A stretch of 64,000 nt of DNA, from contig NZ_AP031573.1 in the NCBI RefSeq assembly GCF_041154745.1, positions 1,054,001 to 1,118,000 of the forward strand. Direction: 5' to 3'. A program made the translations under genes and the position numbers. Source of the stretch: Flavobacterium sp. CFS9. GTDB lineage: Bacteria; Bacteroidota; Bacteroidia; Flavobacteriales; Flavobacteriaceae. This document shows, one piece after another, positions 57,480 through 64,000 of this stretch (positions are counted from its first letter, which is position 1; the number at the start of each line of letters is the position of its first letter). Under the pieces are notes generated by a model, which ran no database searches, had not been told where the DNA came from, and saw only the letters and a program-made list of their open reading frames with translations.

Positions 57480-59450
57480 TTATTTATCCAGAACCTCAAA
57501 AGTAGAATTCATGCTTTTAAATTCAGGAACTATTTTTTTCATTTTGGCTACAATATCTTCATTATCATAAAAATCAGCTATACCGATAAGTTCATCAATC
57601 TCGATATGCAAATTCTCGTACTCATCCTGAATTTCCTGAGCGATCATAATTTTATTGTGATACGTTGGTAAAGTTTTAGAAGTATCATTTAACAACTCTT
57701 CATAAAGCTTCTCACCAGGTCTCAAACCAACCACTTTAATCTTTATTTCTTTATCAGGAATAAAACCCGCAAGTTTAATCATCTTCTTAGCCAGATCAAT
57801 AATTTTTACTGGTTTACCCATATCGAAAATATAAATCTCACCTCCATTCCCCATTGCCCCGGCTTCTAAAACTAACTGACAAGCTTCAGGAATAGTCATA
57901 AAATAACGAATAATATCCTGATGGGTTATAGTCACCGGACCACCTTCAGCAATTTGTTTGGTAAACAAAGGAACTACTGATCCGTTAGAACCTAAAACAT
58001 TTCCGAAACGAGTCGTGATAAATTTAGTAACGCTCTCTCCTCCATTTTCTCTCTGATTTTTCAGGAATAGAGACTGAACATATTTTTCAGCGATTCGTTT
58101 ACTCGCTCCCATCACATTACTAGGATTCACAGCTTTATCTGTCGAAACCATAACAAATTTTTTGACATGATACTTACAGGATAAATCTGCTAGGTTCTTA
58201 GTCCCTTTAATATTGGTATGAATAGCCTGTGCCGGATTTTCCTCCATTAAAGGCACATGTTTATATGCCGCGGCATGAAAAACGACATGCGGATTATAAT
58301 TTTTGAAAACTTTTTCTAAGGCTTTTTTACTTCTCACATCGGCAACTACAGCTATAATTTTTGATTCGGAACCAAATGTTGCGGTTTCCAAACACAAATT
58401 ATGAAGCGGCGTTTCGGCATGATCCAAAATAACAATCATTTTAGGATTAAAACCAAGAACCTGTCTAACAATTTCACTTCCTATAGATCCTGCTGCACCG
58501 GTAATAAGAACTGTTTTGTCTTTTAATTGTTTCGAAATTGACTTACTATCCAGAACGATAGGTTTTCTTTCTAATAAATCTTCAATCTGAATATTTTTTA
58601 CTTTTTGAGAAATCTCTTTTTGGTTCTCCCAATCCGAAATCAACGGAACTGTATATACTCTGTAATTGAACTCTAAACACTGGTCTACAATAATCAATTG
58701 CTCATCTTTAGATAAACTTTTATCAGCGATAATTACGCCTTCTGCAGCTACGGAGCGCATCAAAGCCGGTAATTTTTTTCTTAAAATCAGAATAGGTAAG
58801 TCAAGCATCCTTTTAGATGCATTCTGATTGTTTTTGTCAACAAATCCAACAATTTTAAATCGGGATGGAGTTTCAAACTTCAACGCATTTGCCACTGAAA
58901 TAGCATTAGCATCTGTCCCATAAATTACAGTTCGAATTAACTTGGTCGTGGTTTTCTCAGAAAAATACAATTCAAAAGTCTGCTTTACAATCACACGATA
59001 TAAGAACAAACCGCAAAATGACAATACCAAATTAATAAAAAGAGCAGTATTCAAAAATGCTTTATGACCTGTATACAATTCAAAAACTAAATTAAAGAAC
59101 AAGAAAAACACTAAAACTGACATTTGAGAAAACAGCAATTTTATAGCATCTATATAAGAAGAGTGCCTTATAATACCTGAGTATGTTCTAAATAACCAAA
59201 AGAAAAATATATTAACACCTATTAAACTCGAGACGAAAAAAGACTGATGAGAGGTAATAATATAGCCTAATGCCGTCCCTTCAAACAGCATATAAGTAAA
59301 AGTAAACGAGAAGATCAAAACCATTATATCAATGGCAATAATGATCCACCTAGGCAAATAACTCAGGTTATTAATACTAGCTCGCAAGTTTCTTGGTGAG
59401 AAAGAATTATGCAATATAGAAGCTATTTTGGTTGATTTATCAGTATCCAA
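57480..59450 (-). CDS. UDP-GlcNAc 4,6-dehydratase, large membrane form (PglF/WbpM-like)
   Basis: The protein has 656 residues from a TTG start (DTDKSTKIASILHNSFSPRN follows), placed after the promoter box. Four hydrophobic segments lie at about 35-165, a CoA-binding-like Rossmann domain at about 170-290, and the SDR domain from 305 with TVLITGAAGSIGSEIVRQVL. The catalytic region reads MVSTDKAVNPSNVMGASKR: Met replaces the usual Tyr, as in the large WbpM-type dehydratases with an SMK triad. It makes UDP-2-acetamido-2,6-dideoxy-4-keto-hexose, the start of bacillosamine, FucNAc and QuiNAc routes. Together with the PglE-like gene at 61843 it points to a 4-amino sugar. Confidence 0.91.
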   Translation of the reverse strand: MDTDKSTKIASILHNSFSPRNLRASINNLSYLPRWIIIAIDIMVLIFSFTFTYMLFEGTALGYIITSHQSFFVSSLIGVNIFFFWLFRTYSGIIRHSSYIDAIKLLFSQMSVLVFFLFFNLVFELYTGHKAFLNTALFINLVLSFCGLFLYRVIVKQTFELYFSEKTTTKLIRTVIYGTDANAISVANALKFETPSRFKIVGFVDKNNQNASKRMLDLPILILRKKLPALMRSVAAEGVIIADKSLSKDEQLIIVDQCLEFNYRVYTVPLISDWENQKEISQKVKNIQIEDLLERKPIVLDSKSISKQLKDKTVLITGAAGSIGSEIVRQVLGFNPKMIVILDHAETPLHNLCLETATFGSESKIIAVVADVRSKKALEKVFKNYNPHVVFHAAAYKHVPLMEENPAQAIHTNIKGTKNLADLSCKYHVKKFVMVSTDKAVNPSNVMGASKRIAEKYVQSLFLKNQRENGGESVTKFITTRFGNVLGSNGSVVPLFTKQIAEGGPVTITHQDIIRYFMTIPEACQLVLEAGAMGNGGEIYIFDMGKPVKIIDLAKKMIKLAGFIPDKEIKIKVVGLRPGEKLYEELLNDTSKTLPTYHNKIMIAQEIQDEYENLHIEIDELIGIADFYDNEDIVAKMKKIVPEFKSMNSTFEVLDK

Positions 59451-59489
59451 TTCTGGTTCCGTTTGATTTTGTAAATTTTGTATAGCCTA

Positions 59490-59497
59490 CAAAAGTA
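59490..59497 (-). promoter_or_regulatory. -7 promoter box for the PglF/WbpM-type gene
   Basis: The minus strand reads TACTTTTG, an exact TAnnTTTG, in the 86-bp gap after rmlA and 39 bp before the TTG start. Confidence 0.55.
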
Positions 59498-59536
59498 CAA
59501 ATTAAAGGTTTTAAAAAAATATTCCCTCTATATAAA

Positions 59537-60421
59537 TTAGATTTTAACACCTTTTTTCTTTTGTCTTAAAAATTCTAATAGGTATGTTCCATATCCTGAT
59601 TTTACTAAAGGCAATGCAAGTTTTTCTAATTGAGCATCATTAATAAATCCTTGTCGCCAAGCAATTTCCTCAATACAACCTACTTTTAAACCTTGTCTTT
59701 CCTCCAGAACCTGAACAAATTGGCCAGCCTGCATCAAACTATTGAAAGTCCCTGTATCTAGCCAAGCCGTTCCTCTGCTTAAAATACCAACTTTTAATTT
59801 CTCCTTTTCAAGATAAACTTTATTTACATCCGTAATTTCGTATTCACCACGTGCGCTAGGTTTAATATTCTTCGCAATTTCTACAACCGAATTATCATAA
59901 AAATATAGTCCAGGAACTGCATAATTTGATTTTGGCTCCAAAGGTTTTTCTTCAATGGACACAGCCTTCTTATTCTCATCAAACTCAACCACTCCATATC
60001 TTTGAGGATCAGAAACATGATACGCAAAAACAACACCCCCTTCAGGATCTGCGTTATCTTTTAATAATTGTTGCATATTTGTTCCGAAAAAAATATTATC
60101 TCCAAGAACTAACGCAACTTTATCATGACCAATAAAATCTGCTCCAATTACAAAAGCTTGAGCCAAACCATTTGGATTAGGCTGCTCTGCATAACTAAAC
60201 TTGCAGCCAATAGTACTTCCATCACCTAAGAGCTTTTTAAAATTTGGCAAATCATGAGGCGTTGAAATGATTAAAATTTCATTAATTCCAGCCATCATCA
60301 ATGTTGACAAAGGATAATAGATCATCGGTTTATCGTAAACAGGCATCATCTGCTTGCTCATTGCAAGTGTTAAAGGATGCAAACGGGTGCCAGAGCCTCC
60401 TGCTAATATAATTCCTTTCAT
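59537..60421 (-). CDS. rmlA: Glucose-1-phosphate thymidylyltransferase
   Basis: The protein has 294 residues. RmlA joins dTTP and glucose-1-phosphate to dTDP-glucose, the first step to dTDP-rhamnose and to dTDP-4-amino sugars. It starts [20 protein letters not shown], then [30 protein letters not shown] and [18 protein letters not shown]. The length matches the family. It is the third of the rml genes in transcript order (rmlC, rmlD, rmlA), with a ten-base gap from rmlD. Confidence 0.96.
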   Translation of the reverse strand: MKGIILAGGSGTRLHPLTLAMSKQMMPVYDKPMIYYPLSTLMMAGINEILIISTPHDLPNFKKLLGDGSTIGCKFSYAEQPNPNGLAQAFVIGADFIGHDKVALVLGDNIFFGTNMQQLLKDNADPEGGVVFAYHVSDPQRYGVVEFDENKKAVSIEEKPLEPKSNYAVPGLYFYDNSVVEIAKNIKPSARGEYEITDVNKVYLEKEKLKVGILSRGTAWLDTGTFNSLMQAGQFVQVLEERQGLKVGCIEEIAWRQGFINDAQLEKLALPLVKSGYGTYLLEFLRQKKKGVKI

Positions 60422-60431
60422 AAATTTGTAT

Positions 60432-61277
60432 TTATATAAACATTCTTCTTAGACTTTCTTTGTAGTTCGGCACATCTAAATTATAAATAGTTTTGATTTT
60501 TTTCTTATCCAATAATGAAAAGTTTGGTCGCTTTGCTGGAGTTGGATAGGACGAGGAAGGTATTCCTATAATTTTACAATTATAATTTCCCAGCTCTTTT
60601 ATTGCCAAAGCAAATTCATACCAACTGATTTCCCCTTCGTTTGAATAATTATAAATTCCCGGAATCCATTTTGACGCTGCAAGAATGTTCATCATTGCTA
60701 GGGCTAAATCTTTAGCATACGTTGGTGAACCAACCTGATCATTAACTACATTAATTTCTTCTCTTTCCTTCATTAAACGTTGCATGGTTTTAACAAAATT
60801 ATTTCCGAATTTGCTATAAACCCATGAAGTTCTAATAATAATTGAATTAGGGCATTCTTTTGTACAACAATTTTCTCCAGCTAATTTACTTTCTCCATAA
60901 ACATTTACCGGATTCGTTTCTGCCTCTTCATCTAAAGCAACTGATGAAGTTCCGTCAAACACGTAATCAGTAGAAACATGAATCAGCTGTGCGCCATTCT
61001 CTTTAGCATATTTAGCAATTAATTCTACAGCTTTATGATTTACGTCAAATGCTAACTTTTTTTCATTTTCAGCTTTATCAACTGCTGTATAGGCCCCACA
61101 ATTAAATATGACATCCGGACTAATTTCATTTAATTGGAATTGCAATAATTCTAAATTATCTAAAGTTACTTTTGTACGGTCAGCAAAAATCCATTCATAT
61201 TGAGGATAAGAAGTAGATAAAACTGAAAGCTCAGATCCTAACTGTCCGGTTGCCCCTGTTACAAGAATCTTTTTCAT
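60432..61277 (-). CDS. rmlD: dTDP-4-dehydrorhamnose reductase
   Basis: The protein has 281 residues. RmlD reduces dTDP-4-keto-rhamnose to dTDP-L-rhamnose with NADPH or NADH. It has [49 protein letters not shown] and the catalytic YxxxK in [11 protein letters not shown] (about residue 135). It overlaps rmlC by one base. Its presence makes rhamnose a likely sugar of the polymer if rmlB is present elsewhere. Confidence 0.95.
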   Translation of the reverse strand: MKKILVTGATGQLGSELSVLSTSYPQYEWIFADRTKVTLDNLELLQFQLNEISPDVIFNCGAYTAVDKAENEKKLAFDVNHKAVELIAKYAKENGAQLIHVSTDYVFDGTSSVALDEEAETNPVNVYGESKLAGENCCTKECPNSIIIRTSWVYSKFGNNFVKTMQRLMKEREEINVVNDQVGSPTYAKDLALAMMNILAASKWIPGIYNYSNEGEISWYEFALAIKELGNYNCKIIGIPSSSYPTPAKRPNFSLLDKKKIKTIYNLDVPNYKESLRRMFI

Positions 61278-61825
61278 TAAAATAAACTGTTACAATTTTC
61301 AATACAAGGAAGAATTTGATCTTTTTCCGAAACGATTGCTTCTTTTAAATCCATCCCCCAATCAATATTTAAAGAAGGGTCGTCAAATTTAATTCCCCCT
61401 TCGGAAGCTTTATTATAAAACTGATCACACTTATACATTACAGATGCAGTTTCACTAATAACTGAAAAGCCATGAGCAAAACCTTGTGGTATGAAAAGCT
61501 GCTTTTTATTCTCTGCCGAAAGTAATATACTAAAAAATTTACCATAAGTTGCTGATTTTTTCCTCAAATCAACTACAACGTCAACTATTTCACCCTCTAA
61601 AACCCGAATTAATTTGGTTTGAGCAAAAGGTGGATTTTGATAATGTAATCCTCTTAAAGTACCTTTCTTAGAAAACGATTGATTGTCTTGAACAAATTCT
61701 ATATCAATTCCTGAATCTATAAATCTTGCTTTATTATAGGATTCAAAAAAGTAGCCTCTTTCATCTTCTATAATAACTGGTTCAATTATCAATAAATCTT
61801 TTATATTAGTTTTTTCGACTTTCAT
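61277..61825 (-). CDS. rmlC: dTDP-4-dehydrorhamnose 3,5-epimerase
   Basis: The protein has 182 residues. RmlC epimerises C3 and C5 of dTDP-4-keto-6-deoxyglucose. The cupin fold carries VIIEDERGYFFESYNKARF, the catalytic-histidine segment GTLRGLHYQNPPFAQTKLIR (about residue 60), VVVDLRKKSATYGKF and FIPQGFAHGF. Length and motifs fit RmlC well. It follows the PglE-like gene by 17 bases and overlaps rmlD. Confidence 0.95.
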   Translation of the reverse strand: MKVEKTNIKDLLIIEPVIIEDERGYFFESYNKARFIDSGIDIEFVQDNQSFSKKGTLRGLHYQNPPFAQTKLIRVLEGEIVDVVVDLRKKSATYGKFFSILLSAENKKQLFIPQGFAHGFSVISETASVMYKCDQFYNKASEGGIKFDDPSLNIDWGMDLKEAIVSEKDQILPCIENCNSLF

Positions 61826-61842
61826 ATTACAATCTAATTCTT

Positions 61843-62985
61843 TTATAATTTAAAAAAATCTAGAATAACTTTTTTAATTTTTTCCTTATCCTCACATGTT
61901 AGATTCGATCCTGAAGGCAAACACAATCCTTTTTCAAATAAGTCTTTTGCTATATCGCCTCCGTAATACGGATGTTTCTCAAAAATAGGTTGCAAATGCA
62001 TCGGTTTCCAAAGTGGGCGGCTTTCGATATTTTCTTTTTCAAAAGCTAATCTTAAAGATTCACTACTTATACTATTGCTAAAATCTGGCTCAACCAAGAT
62101 TGCATTCAACCAATAATTTGAGAAATAATCTTCATTAAGAACTTCAAAAAGTTCAACATTACGAATGGAATTAAAAATCGTTTTATAGAAATTATGATTA
62201 ATTACTTTGGATTCTATATTAGTGTGCAAACTTTTAATCTGTCCTAAACCTATCCCTGCACAAATATTACTCATTCTATAATTATAACCTATTTCGCTAT
62301 GTTGATAATGAACTGCATTGTCCCTTGACTGAGTTGCGAAAAAAACTGCTCTCTCTTTTGCCTCTTTAGAACTAGAAATTAATGCCCCGCCACTCGAAGT
62401 TGTTATTATTTTATTTCCATTAAAAGATAAGATACCAAAATTACCAAAACTACCGCATTTTTTTCCTTTATAGCAACTCCCTAATGCTTCAGCACTATCC
62501 TCAATAACAGGGATTTCATATTTATCAGCAATCGCATGTACTTCATCAACTTTATATGGTACACCATATAAATGGACAGCAATTATTGCCTTTGGTTTTT
62601 TACCTTTCTTAATTCTATCTTTTATAGCAATTTCCAGATTTTGTGGACAAATATTCCATGTCTCTGCTTCACTATCTACAAAAATAGGAATTGCACCTTG
62701 ATAAAGAACTGGATTTGCGGATGCCGAAAAAGTCATACTTTGACAAATCACTTCATCACCAGCCTTAACTCCAATTAAAATCAATGCCAAATGAATTGCC
62801 GAAGTTCCAGAATTTAAAGCTGTTACAAATGATTCTTCTTCATAATATTTTTCAAGTTTACATTCGAATTCTTCTACATTAGGTCCGCCGGTAGTTATCC
62901 AGTTTACCTCTAATGCTTTTTGAATATATTCATTTTCAAAGCCATTTTGTTGTGACAATGACAAGTAAATTTTTTTTTTATCCAT
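61843..62985 (-). CDS. PglE-like sugar aminotransferase (DegT/DnrJ/EryC1 family)
   Basis: The protein has 380 residues. PLP-binding features are IEDSAEALGSCYKGKKCGSF (cofactor Asp) and LSFNGNKIITTSSGG, whose lysine binds PLP (about residue 190). The ATQSRDNAVHYQHSEIGYNY segment is very like Campylobacter PglE as I recall it. PglE adds an amino group at C4 of the product of PglF, giving UDP-4-amino-2-acetamido-2,4,6-trideoxyglucose. The dehydratase partner is at 57480. It overlaps the cupin gene by eight bases. Confidence 0.88.
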   Translation of the reverse strand: MDKKKIYLSLSQQNGFENEYIQKALEVNWITTGGPNVEEFECKLEKYYEEESFVTALNSGTSAIHLALILIGVKAGDEVICQSMTFSASANPVLYQGAIPIFVDSEAETWNICPQNLEIAIKDRIKKGKKPKAIIAVHLYGVPYKVDEVHAIADKYEIPVIEDSAEALGSCYKGKKCGSFGNFGILSFNGNKIITTSSGGALISSSKEAKERAVFFATQSRDNAVHYQHSEIGYNYRMSNICAGIGLGQIKSLHTNIESKVINHNFYKTIFNSIRNVELFEVLNEDYFSNYWLNAILVEPDFSNSISSESLRLAFEKENIESRPLWKPMHLQPIFEKHPYYGGDIAKDLFEKGLCLPSGSNLTCEDKEKIKKVILDFFKL

Positions 62986-63403
62986 TTAAAGACCAATAAT
63001 CTGAAGGATAACGACTATCATCTTCACTTACATTCGCTAATGGCAAAGTAGAAAATGAAATCAATTTTGAATTTACTTCTAAAGATTCAATAGCATTTGC
63101 ATAACCTGGAGGGATATGAACAATTTTACTATCCGATTCTGAAACTAAAATTGTCTCAACAATTAATTTTTTTGAAGGATTTTCCCAATTATCTACTTTA
63201 ACAAAGTGAATTTTAAAAGATCCACTCAAACAATAAAAATTTTTAGCGTCTAATTTATGCCCCTGCCAAGCACGGATCGGGTTTTCCGGAGTATTACTAA
63301 TAATATAAAAACGCGCTATATCGCTAAAGGAAAAATCATTTACGTATGAAATGATTCCACGATAATCTGAAAAATTCGCTCCTTGAATAATTTTAGGTAT
63401 CAT
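62978..63403 (-). CDS. RmlC-like cupin, putative sugar epimerase
   Basis: The protein has 141 residues. It begins MIPKIIQGANFSDYRGIISY, in which the DYRG resembles the DxRG of RmlC, and IRAWQGHKLDAKNFYCLSGS (about residue 42) aligns with the RmlC catalytic-histidine region. HIPPGYANAIESLE is the second cupin motif. It is shorter than RmlC and lacks the C-terminal part. It may be a sugar epimerase, an isomerase or a non-catalytic cupin. It overlaps both neighbours by four and eight bases, so it belongs to the same translation unit as the WecA-like and PglE-like genes. Confidence 0.78.
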   Translation of the reverse strand: MIPKIIQGANFSDYRGIISYVNDFSFSDIARFYIISNTPENPIRAWQGHKLDAKNFYCLSGSFKIHFVKVDNWENPSKKLIVETILVSESDSKIVHIPPGYANAIESLEVNSKLISFSTLPLANVSEDDSRYPSDYWSLNG

Positions 63404-64000
63404 ACATTTAAACTTAAATTGTTTTTATTTAACAAATAAAATTTCAATGAATATATAAATAATAGAGGTATAATTACAACCAAAAACAAGAGAGAATCTT
63501 GAACTTTTTGATATAAACTGATAACTAAAAATGAAACCCCCGATTGTATAATTGCATAAAACAATGATACTAACCTATGTTGTATCTTGCATTCATTACT
63601 TAAAACCTGGTATAAATGTAAGCGATGTGCTTCAAAAATATTCTGTTTCAGATATAAACGATGAATGATTGTACATATAGTATCTACTCCATAGACAGCT
63701 AAAAACAAAAGCCAAATAAGCGAATCTGTAACTAAAATTAATTTTACAACTAAGTAAATTATCCAAAATGCAATAGCAATACTTCCTACATCGCCAGCAA
63801 AACATTTAGCCTTTTTTCTATAATTAAAAAATAAAAAAACTAAGCTTGCAATCATTGCATATTTTATAAATATACCATCAGTAAAAAATTGAATATTTTG
63901 GTTTACATACAATAACACACCCATTACTATCAAAGTATATAGACCTGTAATTCCATTAATTCCATCCATGAAATTATATGCATTTATTAATCCAATAGCC
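63400..64000 (-). CDS. WecA/TagO-type undecaprenyl-phosphate sugar-1-phosphate transferase, C-terminal part, cut by window end
   Basis: The visible C-terminal 200 residues open with INAYNFMDGINGITGLYTLI, the conserved NxxNxxDGIDGL-like region of the MraY/WecA superfamily, and continue with KAKCFAGDVGSIAIAFWIIY, the second conserved Asp. About six hydrophobic segments follow. It transfers a HexNAc-1-phosphate to undecaprenyl phosphate. The beginning lies beyond base 64000. It starts the minus-strand locus, overlapping the cupin gene by four bases. The sugar may be the product of PglF/PglE, but this is inferred. Confidence 0.88.
   Translation of the reverse strand, partial: AIGLINAYNFMDGINGITGLYTLIVMGVLLYVNQNIQFFTDGIFIKYAMIASLVFLFFNYRKKAKCFAGDVGSIAIAFWIIYLVVKLILVTDSLIWLLFLAVYGVDTICTIIHRLYLKQNIFEAHRLHLYQVLSNECKIQHRLVSLFYAIIQSGVSFLVISLYQKVQDSLLFLVVIIPLLFIYSLKFYLLNKNNLSLNV

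Noticed and set aside
22495..64000. Mobile element or prophage carrying the glycan genes
   Set aside because: No transposase, integrase, terminal repeats or tRNA border was seen. Locus exchange by homologous recombination is more likely, but only comparison would show it.

Overview
The window looks like a chromosomal segment of a Flavobacterium or close relative (Bacteroidota, Flavobacteriia). The signs are AT-rich DNA, promoters of the TAnnTTTG type with a TTG upstream, almost no Shine-Dalgarno sequences, many lipoproteins, a PorV-type outer-membrane protein, a Bacteroidota-type TatC, and signal peptides that end in Ala-Gln. The genus is an inference from style and protein resemblance; no search was run.

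Bases 1-22493 are ordinary core genome in short transcription units. They hold the end of htpG, two lipoproteins, a small membrane protein, two identical tRNA-Thr(TGT) genes, an idi-queD-bcp operon, an msrB-msrA pair with export signals, a META-domain lipoprotein, a secreted cupin, a quinone oxidoreductase, an FAD-dependent dehydrogenase, recQ, a kdsD-tatC-carboxymuconolactone decarboxylase-lptB block, a GH25 lysozyme, pssA, a PorV-family protein and an Lnb/DUF4105 protein. Several genes without recognisable function lie among them. Convergent gene ends carry hairpins, and one 20-bp hairpin arm occurs twice (13063 and 18383).

Bases 22495-64000 form a polysaccharide locus of more than 41 kb, all on the minus strand, and transcription therefore runs from high to low coordinates. 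It opens with the end of a WecA-type phosphoglycosyltransferase (cut by the window edge), a cupin sugar epimerase, a PglE-type aminotransferase, rmlC, rmlD and rmlA. A PglF/WbpM-type UDP-GlcNAc 4,6-dehydratase follows with its own promoter, and a terminator comes after it. Then come the wzm-wzt ABC exporter genes and an unbroken run of tightly packed, often overlapping genes: about fifteen glycosyltransferases or look-alikes, a VioA/VioB-like aminotransferase-acetyltransferase pair, a neuC-neuB-neuA sialic acid cassette, three membrane AT3 acyltransferases, an MBOAT plus SGNH-like O-acylation pair, two cytoplasmic polysaccharide deacetylases, a GNAT acyltransferase, a hexapeptide acetyltransferase and an O-antigen ligase/polymerase. 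A WcaJ-type initiating transferase with its own promoter closes the locus.

Read together, the locus should make nucleotide-activated sugars (dTDP-rhamnose if rmlB lies elsewhere, a 4-amino-4,6-dideoxy sugar, a bacillosamine-type sugar and CMP-sialic acid), assemble them on undecaprenyl phosphate, decorate the chain heavily with acyl groups, export it through Wzm/Wzt and ligate it, probably to lipid A-core. The polymer structure cannot be read from the sequence. The most interesting points are a complete CMP-sialic acid cassette without any recognised sialyltransferase, a possible deacetylate-then-reacylate pair, a glycosyltransferase with a second partial GT-A domain, and two GT-like proteins of unknown family. 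I see no rRNA, CRISPR array, transposase, integrase or prophage.
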